A stretch of DNA of 64,000 nt, taken from positions 12,028,001 through 12,092,000 of the forward strand of contig CM082581.2 in assembly GCA_040954595.2 (NCBI GenBank). Direction: 5' to 3'. Source of the DNA: Balanoglossus misakiensis. Lineage: Eukaryota > Hemichordata. Shown one piece after another: positions 1 to 14,600 of the stretch. A program made the translations under genes and the position numbers. The notes beneath the pieces were generated by a model, which had not been told where the DNA came from, did not search any database, and was given only the letters and a program-made list of their open reading frames with translations. Positions within the stretch are counted from its first letter, which is position 1. Each line of letters opens with the position of its first letter.

Positions 1-3000
1 CGCGATATCTGCCTTGAGCAATAGCAGAAAGCTAATTTGACTAGACAGCAGAGGGTGGCTTTGCAAATGGTTCGCTTTAGTCATATGCACGAAAACATAT
101 CCTGCTGTGACCAAAGTGCCATACACCTGACATGCAATTGGTGTACACCAGTTGATTTCTGTGACCATGAACGTTGTAAAACACGAATGTTGACAATCTT
201 CTATTTTGACCCATTCGCCTAAATTCGCGTAGACTTACCATAATCTGGATTAAATAGAAGCTTTGACCTTGGCCTTTCGCCTTTTTACATTATTTGCACC
301 AAGGCCAGTGACGTCAGTCATTATATTGACACTTTAACGGTGGTTTTAATGGAGCAGCGTCGTCATTCACTATCATTTTTCCACTGACAATATTACACAC
401 AACCGAAATTAAGTGGTGCACTGCACTGACACATTTCATGGCAAGGTGGAAGTCTGTGCTAAAGCAGGCTCTTGCCGCCCAAACACCATCATTTCAGCAA
501 ATATGGCTCAAATATGGAAATCACGCAACTCTACTTCCCTGAAAGTGTCACAGGCGACCATGCAGATGGTTTTAAGCCGATAAAGTGAAATCTAGTATCG
601 TGTACCCGTGGTGCATTAACAAAGAGAATGTTGCAAAAGTAGTTTCAAAAAAGTTACAAAGCAAAAAATTTTCGTAGGCCTTCGATTTACTTCCTCTAAG
701 CTTTGAGAATCGCAATGACATATCACAAAAGAAATTTTAATCACAAAAGTGCTTTTACGTGTTCTGTATGGTTGAAACATTTAAAATTTAAAAATTGACA
801 CAATTTATCGCTTTTATCTTCCCGAACGTTAGCCCGGATTTTCAAGCAATCTTGCACATTTTTATAAATGGATAATGTAGGGTCAGCGCGCTATCGCTAT
901 CCGAAGACGTTGCTCTGTGTCACTCAAACTAATAATGAAAATCCGCTGAGATGGATGCCGTGGTCGACCTCAGTTGTATCTCTTAAGTACAATGAATGCC
1001 ACATATATACGTTAGAAACTATCTGATATTCCTTTTATTCGTGCTGCAATGGCGATAACTAGATTTCCCCTGAGGTTCCAAATGACTGCGCTAAAGTGAA
1101 TTACAGCCGCGATAGAAGGGTGCTAACATACACGTTTATATTCACTTCACAAACCAGATCTAAAGACTCTGTAGTCATAGCCAGCCACCTCGTCTACATC
1201 CGGGTTAATTCTGTTACGGTACTTTTATTGTTTTAAGGGGAAACTGTACGTATAAATTCTGAGGGAAAACAACTTGTTGGACTTCTTATGTTGCAAAGAG
1301 CCGAATACTCCTTGATGGACACTTGCAAAGCAGCAACACCTGTCCGAAACCGACTGACGTGTCACGTTAGGTATTGAAAGGTAGCGGCATGTGAAACTCA
1401 AAGTGAAATGAAAAGGAGTTTTTCAAAGATGGAAAATTATCAGAGGCTTGCTCCTGGAGATGTCTTGCAGTGCATGGAATTTCGGCATTCACGAAGTTAT
1501 TTTCGCCGACAGTACTGCTGTTCAACGACTTTCAATGGAAGGAAAGGCACTGTGTGGCGACCTTGCTGAATTGAATACCGTGCTGCTGATTGATTTAATT
1601 CAGGGTTCATTTTGCCGGGGAAATGAGTCAGAACTGGGGCCTGAAACTTAAATATGTATTCATGCCTTGCTCCGTGGAAAGATGTGTTTTTCAGAGCAAG
1701 ATAGCAAATCTTTTAACTTGCCATGGTCTCCTGCATTGAAGTTTGCTTTAATTTGAAAGGCAATGGGTATATGTTCAAACAAATTCGCAAATCATCATTT
1801 TTCATTTTCCATATAGAGTTATAATAACACGTGGCAGACTCACACACTTTTGAATTCTTAATGTCGGTAAATTTCAGATAATTGGTATGACATAGTGAGC
1901 CCACATTAGCCATCCGTTTGAAAATGGAGCGTTGTCCATTGAACTTTGATTTTCTTGGTGCATGTCATAAGTAACATTTTTGCTATTTATGTTATTACCA
2001 GAAGGCACATGTGTACATCAATCATCCGATAAGGAGCTTAAATTTGCCATTCTCAGTCATTTTGGAAAAAGGGTAGTTGTAAAAGATGTAGTGGTTGTTA
2101 TACATACAGTGATCCAAAGCAAATCTGCCTGGACTTACTGAACATAAGTACACGCGCGCATGTAATCGCACATTCTCTATTAAGCTATCCAAACTGGTCT
2201 TGGCTCAGTGACCCGAGTTAGATTTGAGCGACGTTATTGAATCTTAAATTGTATGCTGTTTGTTCAGCAATTGACGCTTGTAATTATGCAGGAAATGTAA
2301 GTGGTAGTCCTTCATTGATGCCACAGTGGATAAATCAAGGTTTCATTAGCTAAGTGTGTTATTATGACCAACGACTTAACCACGATTATCTTTTGAATGA
2401 ACAGGCAATCGCGAATGAAAGCTTAATTATTGACGTTTTTCAAGTGAGGCATTAGCTATCACAACCTTTTAAGTCAGCAATACTTCTGAAATTGACTTTG
2501 TGGAGGGTATCATTAGCTTCTGAACAATCATTAGATATATGATTGCAGCTGACATAATGAAATTTATCTTGACATTTTGTGGCCTACAGAGTGAGGCACC
2601 TGTTGGGCAGGATGTCCTTACTCCCTTTCGAAACACCTGACATCACCTTTCCGTGTACACATTGTACCTTGAGGTCATCTGTGACATGTGTTAACAGTGT
2701 ACAGTTTGTCTTTCGCGTTTCCAACTTCACGTTCGTGTCAAGAGCCTGCAAATACACAGCTGTGATTTCAGCAGTGCAGCCCCGATTTGCATTGGATTTT
2801 TGCAGCTGTAGGCTTGTGCTAGGGGTCAAACCTTATTATAATAACTGCATTGTGGTTAAAAAGGTCGACAAGAGATATGTTACCTGCATTTCATGACTTC
2901 TTTCCATCTAAAGGTCTAAAATCATATGCTACCGTACCCAGAAAATTAATAATTAATTCTTTGAAAAATTTTAAAGTATTTGGCGAAATGTTCAATTGGC

Positions 3001-4573
3001 TTTGTTTTGATCATTTAAAAGTGATGTATTAGACCCGCACTAAGCGACGAAGAAATAAACATAGATATTGCATTAGTGGGTGATTGTGATAAATTAGTGA
3101 AAAAATCCTTTCAAGCAATCGAATAATAGTTTGTTTGTCAGGAAAACACACGAGTCTGCAACAGAAGTGCCAGTGTCTCCATACAGCTAAATATTGTGAA
3201 AGAATAGATTGTCCTGTCAATAGCATTCAACAACACGAAATCAAATGGAAGGATTACTCATGTTTTTTAAATGGAAGAGAAACGCTTCGTAAAAAAATAA
3301 TCCAACGAACATACGGAGGAGAAATGATATCTCGTCACGTCTGATAGATTTTTATAAAGCTCCCATTGTTCGAATCATCTTTGAACTCTGTGTTTAATGT
3401 TGTAAAAATTACTTATTAGAAATTGTATAAGCACTTCGTGAGTTATGGTGACGTAAAATATGAGCAGTACTGTGTTTTGTGTTTTTCTCGTGCTTTCACT
3501 CTCATCTCTTCCTCCCCCTCTCTTCCTCCCTTCTTGTCTGCCTGCCTGTCTGTCTCTCTCCCCTTCTCTCTAATTCTCTCTCAGACACGTACGATCAACT
3601 GCGCAAATCCAGCTTTCCAACACATCTTCTACTTTGAATGCTAAGCCTCACCATAAAACTCCGATTCTTTTGTAACCCTGTGGTAACAGGTGAATATGAG
3701 CTTAGAACTGCCTGCTTTCACAAAATCCAAATGAATGTTGACAGTAAAAATTCAGAATCAACGTTGTGACCAACACAGAGATAACTTTGTGTCAGCTTCA
3801 CTGTCGACCTCACATTTAAAACATCAAATAAAACTGTAACAAGAGGATTCACTTTTTTACTTACGCAAGCAAAACACAAGCAATACGCCTTCCAGTTATG
3901 GGAACTCATCGGATATTTCATTCTGGTCTGATCCGTATACAGTCGTAACAGACAGCAATATAGTGAATGTATCTGCGTTCAACCTCCGTATATAATAAGG
4001 TATGCTAATAGTAATTCACCTATCCAGGTTACAGGGCCGGCTCATCAAAGGTAACTTAGATATGTGACACCTGAAGCGACACTCCCTATAATGTCCTGTG
4101 TGTTGAATGTCATCCTGTTTTGCCTGGTAAACAGAATTAATATGATTTTAGAGGTTTAAAGAGTTCTATAAAAAATCCAAATAGGCTAATATTTTGACAG
4201 GAGTGGGCAGTGCTTCCTGTATGCACACTTTTTAAAGATTGGTTGACAGACACTGGTGGCAGAATTGCCGTAAGGATTCTCTGCATGTTCACAATGTTGT
4301 TTCTGTACTATCATTGTCAGTTATTATTTTACAGTTCAAAATAGCTACCAAACTCTGTGTCGCACAAGTTTGGACACTGTATAGTATGTAGACGAGATGA
4401 TGCCATGTTGAAACAAGTCGTCGGCTAGTTGTACCCTCATCCGATCGGCGCTGTCAACAGTATTTTTACTCTCTCCCGGGATCTCCCAATGCTAAATAAA
4501 GATGGAAGCGTTAAAACAGTACAGTGACGTGCTTTGTTTCCACCGAGCTGATGAAAACAAATGAGTCTGATTA
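1..4573. other. Gene-free stretch, left edge
   Basis: No coding exon could be supported here. Open frames are short, fall on both strands at random, and many begin at non-ATG codons. No recognisable domain, tRNA or rRNA was seen. The sequence is AT-rich and mostly unique, apart from a pyrimidine-rich tract at about 3486-3588. It could be intergenic, part of a very long intron, or regulatory DNA of a gene outside the window. Confidence 0.6.
3486..3588. repeat. Polypyrimidine low-complexity tract
   Basis: About 100 bases are almost all C and T on the + strand, with short CTGC/CTGT and TCTC runs, ending where purines return near 3590. No gene structure lies next to it, so it is not evidently a splice-site tract. 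It is best read as simple-sequence DNA. Confidence 0.6.
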
Positions 4574-4808
4574 AACCAACCTTTCATTTCTTCGACGTTA
4601 GTAAGAGTCATGACCCCTTTCGCTTTTAATAAACCATACACAGCAAATTTCTGGATTGTGAACATTGGATACAAACAATTGCACCATGAGTATCTGCAAC
4701 AGACTCGTGACATTCTGTAAAATTTTAATCCTGTGCGCAAATCCAATAATGAATTAGATGATTAATCATATGAAACCAATCAACCAGCCTTAGCCTGTTT
4801 ATAATACT
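4574..4808. repeat. Diverged duplication, copy A
   Basis: This block aligns in the same orientation with 5441-5689, about 870 bp downstream. Shared landmarks in the same order are a CTTTCATTTCTTC stretch, TTTTAATAAA, GTGACATTCTGTAAAAT, AATGAATTAGATGAT and CAATCAACCA. The copies differ by many substitutions and by indels that are not multiples of three. It is therefore an old non-coding duplication or two copies of a decayed repeat family, not a conserved exon. Confidence 0.65.
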
Positions 4809-5093
4809 TAGTGAATTCACACTTGAATGACCGCGTGTTTCATACTGGCACAGTTCATGTAAAGATAATATATTAGCTGAAAAAGATGAACGCATACCAG
4901 TGATGTCTTTTGTCCAGTCAACCGAGCCCTTAAATGCAGATGACCCTGGACTCAAGGGGAAGGTAACCTTGGAATCTTGTGTTAATAAGACAATCATTCA
5001 ATGAAAATCTTTTACACGAATTACGTTGGAATTATTTACTTTCACTTATCGCTTGGGCTATGGCGCCCCCTCTCACTGTTAATGCAAATGAGT

Positions 5094-5343
5094 GGAAGTG
5101 ACGTAGGAGACCACGTCCACTTGAGTCAGAATTGATTTCAGTGTTATCATAATACTCAGGTTTGTACATGTACATGTAACCAATGATACCCTCTTTGTTT
5201 AGGGAAGTCTCAATGTAATTATATAGAGAGAGTTTGAGTCATTCGTGTGTTTAGCACTCACAACGTTGTTTGTTGACAGATCTGCCCGGGTATTTTGACC
5301 TACTAACAATCCACTTCGAGTACTAGGCTCCTACGTCACTTCC
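5094..5343. repeat. 16-bp inverted repeat bracketing 250 bp
   Basis: The 16 bases at 5094-5109 recur exactly as the reverse complement at 5328-5343. Each arm contains TGACGTA, which resembles a CRE/ATF site, and an octamer-like ATGCAAAT lies just outside at 5082-5089. The 218-bp interior is unique and non-coding. This could be a small inverted-repeat (MITE-like) element or a paired regulatory motif. No target-site duplication is evident. Confidence 0.5.
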
Positions 5344-5440
5344 GCCTATACCGTAAACTGATGATTTTTTCAACGTCCGCAGACGGAATTCACATCAGTT
5401 CTTCATAAATATTGTATTAAGTAACACCCAATGACAAGGT

Positions 5441-5689
5441 AACCTTCACCTTTCATTTCTTCAAATTAGTCGAGACCACTAATTTTTCCTTTTAATAAAA
5501 CCTCCCAAAACATTCAGCCAATTTACGGCTGGTGTAAATAACGGCAGCATCAGTACCCGAGTATATTAATTGTTTTTTTGCAAAAGGCTGGTGACATTCT
5601 GTAAAATTTAATCCCGTACACAAATCTAATGATGAATTAGATGATCTATCATACGAAAGCAATCAACCAACCTGAGCCTGTTGATAGTG
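5441..5689. repeat. Diverged duplication, copy B
   Basis: Same-orientation partner of 4574-4808, with the same ordered landmarks. In the one frame where copy A stays open on the minus strand, copy B has a stop, which argues against a conserved protein. Confidence 0.65.
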
Positions 5690-8600
5690 CGTTGTTTATT
5701 AGGTGTAGCACAAAATGGGTAGAGTTATAAACTTGCATCATGCGACAGTTAGTGCATTGGAAATAAAGACTGCAATCAGACCTTGTATGTACATTTCATT
5801 GTTACTAAATTATTATCGTGTGAAAAGCTCAGACACGATCTGTTTTCAATTTTTTTCTGTAAATTCAAAAGGCCGAAAATGTGACACATCCATTGCGAGT
5901 GGTTAAGTCAATGGCACCTGAACACTTCGGCAATCTGAAGTGATTACGGATTTGGCGTAGACTATCATTTCCTGTTCGTAAACATTTTCGCGGGAAATAT
6001 ATTCTTGTTGACTAAAATAATTACTTTGCATGGGAACAACGAACTGTGCAATTGTTATGGCAAACTAAAATAAATGAGCAATGCACTTTTTATTAATCAC
6101 TGGTGGAAATTTCAAGTCGAAATGAATATAAATTCACTTGTGCCTCATTACGTAGCGCGGACATATAATACAATTACAGTAAACCACAATGTTGGCATTT
6201 TATAATATTTCCACGCGACGATATAAAGAGGGAAAATGTGTGATTTGCAACTCTTTTCGATAGCGTGATCTCATAGATTAGGTAGTTTTAAAGACACAAT
6301 CGACTTGAAAGTCTTATCATTGTAAAGGGGTTCAAACCCAGATGGAATTTTGCAGTCCGAACACCAGGAGTTCGCTCTAATAAATCCAAATCATTAACTA
6401 CGTATACACACTGTCAATTTCTCGATATACACTACTGCGTTATTCCCCACCTATAGTCACCCACCAAAAAGATTGAAAAAAAAAATTCTTGTATCGCGTG
6501 TTTTCGAAATTCAGTGGATGACGTGGATTCTAAATGATTTTTTTTGACAGCTTATTCCAATCATCTTGGCATTGTTGCATTGTGCTCTCTTCACCAAATA
6601 TGAGAAGTGGGTCCCATTTAACATCATACAGAGTGTCTCTGTCAACTTTCATTTATACGACAAATTATAGAAAGTATTCAAGCGAAAAATGAAATTGCAA
6701 AACGCATGTCCTGTGTAAATTACATTTACACAACCCCTGACCGCATTACACACTACACGTAAGTTGTGTTCGTTCTTGGTTCTTTAACAGTGTTGCAGAA
6801 AATATAAATGTGACTTCATTCAAAATTAAAACTAAGTTAATTACTCACTTGAATAACACAACCGTGCTTCTAGGTTTATAAAACAATGACATTGTTATGA
6901 ACATTGGTTCTTTGCTAGCATATGGCGACAAATGTTTATAGGTAAGATACTATAACTGAAAGTCATAACACCTTTCAACATGATATACTTGGAACTATTA
7001 GGAAATAGGTGAATGTTGTTGGAATGTGGGTAAACTCTTTAAAGATGTGTATAGCTGCTCTGTTAATCCATTTTATTGTATTTTATTTGCAAAATTGAAT
7101 TCTACTTGTAATAAAACTTTTATGGGACCAAACTGTGAAATGAGTGGCTGCTCCACCTTCAACGTCAACGAGTTGTTATGAATCTTGGCTGGAATGATAG
7201 AAGCTTACCGATGTAGATTAGCTTCTTTAATTCCATGCGTTCGGGGAACTAGCGATCAGCAGCTGCCGTGGGCAATCCTCTGTGTTGAAATTGAAAATTA
7301 ATCTCTTGTCATATTGACTAGTTGAAAGATCAAAACTGAAGAACAATTTTAGAGACATTGGTGACATGTCAACATAACACAGTTATTCCAAAACAGTTCA
7401 AAATGGATTACACTGATGCAAAGAGGGAATTTTGCTGTTGTTAGCACACCTATACTTTGTCAGAATGCAACGTACTGTGTTAAGATGAGCGAACGTCAGA
7501 AACTTTTTAAAACTTGTCTTCCACGCGGTAAAACTTTTAGACGGCATTGTGAATCCTACAAAGACTAACCCTTATCGAACAAAACCCATCAATATTATTG
7601 AAGTAATTAACTCTAATTTGGTCTTGTATTTGCCAAATGGTTTCCTTTGGCCTTATCAAACGCAAAAACATTTTATCCTTGCAAAAGATAGGCTCAATTT
7701 TGAATCATTAATGAATGACTGTTATCGAGATTCCTGTGTTTGTTTCCGCTCATTTTCATTGTGAATCATTGATCAACGGGTCGACAAACCAGCCACCGAG
7801 TTGAAATTCTATTCAACAAAAAGTATGCTTTCGGGTTTGATACAAAACCCGCATCCGGATCTCTTTCGCAAACAATTTTCTCGGCATCCGAACGTGAGAG
7901 AAAAATCGTCCCTCAGGAAGTTTGAGAAAGAGTCCGTGTAATTTGTAAATCGGTTGGACATAAGCAGAAGGATGGTGTCTGGTTATAGCTTTACACTGAG
8001 AATCCTACCCGACATATTACATTCTCTCGCGAAATTCGAACCCATTTCCTTTTACGTCTGTTTTGTGGTGTTTTTCCGACGCTGTAGGGTTCTCGATGGC
8101 TCTGTGATGATTTGGGGGGCTTTTTTTTCATAGTAAGAGCGCCTTGTAATGTCCCATGGTGTGTGATTGCCTTTGTGTGGCGTTGTGGGATTTGATTACT
8201 GACGTCACGACGTCGCCAGCATGTATGCCCTTTCGCGTCCCCGTATGGCGTAACAACGCGTCGAATCCACGGCAACCGTCACACAATAAAAAAAATACAT
8301 TGAGTGAATATCCGTTATTGAAATGGTTACAGCCATCATTGACTTGGCAATGCAGCTGTATCTGTGGTGGCTCTCAAAAAATTTAAAGGAAAATTGAAAA
8401 TGAAAATTGCCATAATTGTTGAAGTTCTCTGATAGAAAGCCACTTTAAACAGGGAATGTCAGTCTACAAAATATGTATTTCTTGAAAGTCTAAATACTGG
8501 CTGCTAGCTAGGTGACAAACATTGTTTACATGAGAACTAATAAAACGTACTTTTGCACATCGTGTCAAAATACTGCAATTGTTACGAATGACATTTGCGC

Positions 8601-11600
8601 CAGTTAAAGTTATTACAACATTCGTGCAAGCTGCGTCTTGACCAAAATTGTATTTATTGAAAACAGATGGTTTACGTCGCTTTGCAGAAAACATCACATC
8701 AACTTCAGCCAGAAAAATATTACAATATATAAAATGATTACTGTGGGGTTAATAAACGGACAGTCACGTGGCTCTTGTAAAAACGATGACTGCGTTCACC
8801 AACATCTCAGCTTTTTGATATAAGTCACAGAACACTTCATTTAAATTGGCGATTTCCTACAAGGAACGTTAACACGGTGTAAATAACATTTTCGTTGTGC
8901 GTAGCAAACAGGTTGTCGGAAAAGCAATAACAATCAATCTGGCACAGTGCTTCCTGCAAAATATTGTGCGTGAATCACAAATTTATGTCATTGACTTCGA
9001 GTAAAATTACAGTCACTAAGTTTGGCTTACAAGCGTAAATGATTGCTATGCCGATTAATTTGCAGAATATGGTTTGCCGCATGAAACATAACAACGACAT
9101 TTATCATCTTGCATTGTTGTGTGTATGGCTATGTCTTAAATAAAATGACGCCTTCAACCTCAAACAACAACGGGTTTTCATGATATTTCTGATCAATCGG
9201 CAACTGCTTAAGTAGCCATTTCTACTGACTTGCTAAGAAATAAAAACAATATAAAGGAAAAATTATTGTACAGTAGCCATTACCAGACGTTCCTATAAGT
9301 GCATTACTTTCAAGTGGGTCATTTGTTACAGGTACACATTAATGTCTGTTCTCAGAAATTCAGTTCTATTGAACCCTGCCTATGGAACTACGATTCCTTC
9401 TTCTCATAGGTTCATGCAATAACCCCGGGTCATAATAATGGCAGGCAATTATTTGAATACATTTCTGTAGTTGCCACCTATGACCTTTTCAATAAGCCAT
9501 CGTTTGGCGAGAAGATTGTCAGTTGAAGCTGTTCAAAATCAGCAAAAGACTTGTGCACACTGAGTCGTGTTCACCGAAGTAGATTTTTATGTCACTTTCA
9601 AAAGGAACGTTTGTGACTTGTCTAAGTAGGGTTAGTGAACGAAGAAAAAATACGGGAGGATAGACTACTTCTCTCACAGGACCTAAGTGGCATCCGTGAA
9701 AAAAAAGAAGAGCATTTCTTTTAATTAAACTGACTACCGGAAATGAGTAGTGGGTAAGGCTAAATCTTGCTTTGAATGAAGATAATTAAAATACAAGAAA
9801 GATCCAGATCAATTCAAGTTTTACGTTTGAGAGTAACAGTCGGTCTGTTAGCGCTTAGGACTTATCTACAAAAGTGATTTGTGTTTACCTGTAGCAAATC
9901 CGGGATTTGGGTACTCGCGTCACCGTATTAAAAATTTTCCCTGTGCTTAATAGGAAATTTAAGGATTACGGAAGTTTACATTGCAAGTGTATGTGAGCAG
10001 TGTGAACGTGTTTTTATTCTGCTAATGCAAACTATTGTTACGAAAGACCAAGACACAGAAATCCAATAAAAATCTGCTAATGACTACGCATCCCATCTTG
10101 TTAACCTGAAATGGTCTCTGACGATTACTGTGGAAGACAAATTGAAGTGGTATTTTAAAGGGATGCTCGTCTTTGATTGTGTTGCTTTTTTCTTTCGATA
10201 GCTATAATTGGTTGCATAGCAACCGACAAACGACGTATGTGCAAGACCTACCGGTGTTCTAAATGTGTGGTTTGTAATAAAAAGGGTTTACGTTTAATAG
10301 CTGGGTGTCTTTGTGTCGTACACTCTTCCTTTATTGACGGATGAGGAGTTGTAAGGAATTGGCGTAAAGGAATGTAGACCCTTTTTTCGAACACGTTCAT
10401 TCAGAACATATGCCATCAGTCCATAAATGAGCAAACGTCTTTCCATAAAGCACATCTCGAAAAGATTTGGTTCATCAAAACTCGGCGTTGAGCATTTGAA
10501 TAGAAATAATCATGGCCTTCCTGTAGGTTGTCTGATTCATTGAAAAAAATGATACTTTTGTGTATTTTGTATTTTCCATGTTCGTCCCTGCACAGGAGAG
10601 TTATAAAACGCTACCATGCCACAATTATGAATTACTTGCGACGAAGTCTTATCTTGCTTGGCATCGTACTCAGGTGATCGGATAGCAAGACTTGTTGGCT
10701 GGTCAAACATCCGCGGGCAAATCTGGACCTATAGAAGTTCTGTACCTCACACTTTACATTATTGATGAAGCAGGTACCATTTCCTCACAAAGCATGGATT
10801 ACACAGGTTGTGTTTGCGGCATCGCCTCTCGTTACATCTCTGTGCATTCGAAGTGTTCCCTTCTTATCGCAGCAATCTGATAAGCTTGCACCTGAGGTCC
10901 AGGAACAGACTTCAGTGCATATATCGATTTATATAGGGATCACGCATGCGCGAATCAGCTGTACTTTTGGCTTATAGGTTACTCTTTTTTTTTCTGAGTT
11001 GATTTTGAGAATGGCAGAAAAGAACCACGGTAGCAAAGAGAAAAGGAAAGTCAAACTTGCTTCCGATGTAAACTTAACTTTTTTTCCTTTGTTCTGACAT
11101 CATGTCGGACGAAAAAAATACCGGTATTGGAATTCACCGATGCATGAAAAAAATCATCATTTCATTGAGACGAAAATTAATCTACTAACATCGTGCAGTT
11201 CTAATTACATATATTGTACATTGGCTAATGATAAATGATACCAGTTTACAGAAAGTTGAATGAATAAGACGAGAACCTACGAAGGATCATAAAGTCTATT
11301 GGAAGTTTATTAATAGACCGTGATGGGGCATAGGTTCCCCACCCTCCTGGGAAATTTGCAGACAATCTTTTTTTCTGAAAGCCTATCATGTTCCAAGTAA
11401 AACGCACTCTCTGTGCTACCTGAGCATTGGGCAGTTTTTTTGAAGTTATGGTTTTTAAAACTTAAGTTTATAGGAAATCAAAAAGGCCTAGTAAATTGCC
11501 GCATGAAGGAAATTTGCCTTAAAAACTGTGAAGTATTTGGTATCAATAGAAAGCTCATTTAACCGTTATTATTATTCAACTTACTCCTTCCATCATGATG

Positions 11601-14600
11601 ATGATATCACTCTAAATGCAGAAACGAACATAGTATTGTACAGCTGGATATATAAGGTCTTGTGAAGTACATCTTATGTGCACTCATCGTCATGAAAATT
11701 ATGGTGTATTTGGTATTACATGTACAACAAAGTTCAGTTACAACAAGCCATTCAATTATAATTATCTACATGACAACAGTTTGCGTCACAGTAACGTCAT
11801 GAAACTGTAGTAAAATTTGCATGTAAATATTCATGCACACACACAAGACATATTTCATTACTTCACGTGACAAGATTTAGTTCTAGAGCAATTTCCCAGA
11901 TATTGTTTTTCGCGGAGCTGATCCCGGTAAGAGAATAGTTGCCATATCCCATGGCGATAACGAATCCGAATAACCCATTCTTAAAACTCAAATTATCTGA
12001 AAATTTATCTCCGCGATGCATCAGTGGATAATACCTTCTATTCCAATTAAGCTTGCCATATGCCTGAAGAGCAAATGTGTCTGTTTTGCAAATGAACTGC
12101 AAACTCCCTCTGTGGGAACCAGAAACGAGACTGTGTTTTCCAATAAACCACATTCCATAGAGATGAACAACCAGTTACAAATACAAGATTTATGTTATGC
12201 TGTCTTATCGCTATGCTTGAGATACTCCTTTCATTAAACGTTAAACAGTCATATAAATGGTTTGTGTTAACAAGCCACTGTACATGAATAATTGAATATT
12301 TTATCAAAAAGAAAAGGCATCTAATCCGACAATTACTGCACGACAAACTGCATAAACATATACAGACATAGATGTATTTTATGGAATGAAACCCAATAAG
12401 ATCCCTATTCCACTTAAACTCTCAATATTCTCAAACCTATCTATTCGAGACACGCTGTCAACAGTCACTACTTTTCTTTTTGAATTTGGCCGGTGAAAAT
12501 GCTAGTTTTATTTTGCTTGAAACAGGAAAGTAATCTGATTTACATATGTAATAGCAATTTTTGAGATGATGTTCGATGCATAGCGTCGTTCGCATCACTT
12601 CGACGACATTTTCCTGGTGCCATGATGTCTCTCAAACGTCCATCACTCAGAGAGTGACAAATTTTTGTCATGTGCAGTACAGTGAGATGAGGAAAACAGT
12701 TAAGCGATTTTCATTTACTGGGTGGTCAGAAATCACTAATGAAAACGGTCAAGGATCCTGATAAAAGTTAGCTTGGAATGATTGATACAATCTCTTGACG
12801 ATTCTTTCGGGTGATATTCGTTGTTTGTAATTGAGATTAACAACTGGAATCATCAAATAAACTAATGATCTTCCTTTCTGTAATTTCAATCTCACACATA
12901 CAGTGTAAAGTCTTCTAGCACATCCAGCCTGCTATTGGCTATTTCTCTGGCAAAAAACAATGCACCTTAAAATCTCTAGGGGAAGAATGGTTATCGCAAT
13001 TACATATACGGTACTAACGTCCATATCAGTGTAATGAAAAATGTTTTACAGAATCTTTGAAACTATGATCAAGCGCAACAACAGTCTATTACAAGATTAA
13101 TCATTCGAAAAGATTTGAAAGCCCTGTATAAACTGTTCTCACAAATAACTTTGGAAGATGTCACATGTATCGAAATTGTTAAGAAACGGTGGATTCTCGT
13201 GACCTCTCTCCCGTGCTAACTTGTAAACAGGACATTTTTTGTTGTTGGACTTCCGTTGAACTGTGTTGTTGACTTTTATTTGCTCTTGCTACGCTCTCAC
13301 TCTTACAAGAGTGAACAAATCTGCAGTCAGCTCACTCCAGGAATCGACTTGCAAGAGTACAAAGCGTCTCTCCTATAGACCTACTGGCCTCAGAGTTTAA
13401 CGGCAAACTGTACGGTTTAATTCGGTAAACCCACGTGTCCTCGGTCGCTTACCAATAGTTAATACGGCAACTTACTTGAGATTGTGTCAGATTAAAAGCT
13501 AACGCTCACAAAGGGAAGATTTCCAAAAAATTACGAGTCGGTGCATTAGTGAAGGGTTATATGGAAATAACATCGTATGTGCGCATGCCCTTATTCTGGG
13601 GTTTGTCAGGGGACATACAGACATCCTTGACAGAAATACAACAAACACATTGCCAGTTTTCGCATAATTGTTCTGTAACTAATCAGTGTGCACCTGTTTC
13701 TGCTCTCGTGTTAATACCCTAGGGACAAAATCGGATATGTACAGTGTGTGTTGGTGGACAAAAAATCTACAAAGACATTAATTTTATCAGACTTATTGAT
13801 TCATATTATAAGATTCCACTTTCAAAGAAAAGTTCAGCCATGTTATAGTACTCGCTCAGAGATGTGTGTCTGTTTGTTGTGTTGCGCTTTACAAGGACTT
13901 TTTTTTACATGGGACCTTCAACTTCACCTTAATGTTAACTTCAGCTCCATGTTGGTATTTTTTAAAGAACGATTTGCGGACATTTGTGCAAGTGTTCTGT
14001 TTTCTTCGTATAAACCATGAAATTATCCTTGGATTAAAAATCCAGCCACCGACTGACTGGTTACAGTATTAATATTTCCTTCGGAGAAAAGATTAATTTT
14101 CTAGTAACTCAGAGCGTACATTCAGGGCACATACGTTCATCAAGATTAAAAGATTTTATGAAAAGGTCATCCCCTTATTCTCTGCGTTGAATTTCAATGA
14201 AAAAGAGCTGAGTTCTGGAATATATCAATCGTTGTAGATAACTTAAGGATAATTTGGGTGTTACACCATAAGAAGACGACAATCATTTTCCTGTGCAGAC
14301 AGAAATCGGATTGAACCGATCCAGCCTCGAGGGTGAGTTGCACACTGAATAGGGATTTTGGCCAATTTTACGCTTTCAGGCGAATTGGGTTGCCTCATCC
14401 TGTCACTTGAAGGAAACACGTCTTAGTAAAAAAATACGATTTTTATGTTTTACATTGTATTTTCAAAATGTCACACGAAAAGATCATCACCGAATCATCT
14501 TATATTAATTTCCACACATACCATAAACATTTTCGACAAAACGAATTCGTATGTCATAGTCATATGTTTGGGATACGATATTACCCTCAAGAATGTCATC

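Noticed and set aside
4492-4997. Minus-strand open frames overlapping duplication copy A
   Set aside because: The duplicate copy B has a stop and non-triplet indels in the matching frame, and no domain is visible.
6320-6350. TTCAAACCC, resembling a tRNA T-loop
   Set aside because: No matching T-stem, acceptor stem or anticodon arm could be folded around it.
10692-10977. Two overlapping open frames on the + strand
   Set aside because: Two different frames over the same DNA, neither with domain similarity nor splice-site context. Probably chance.
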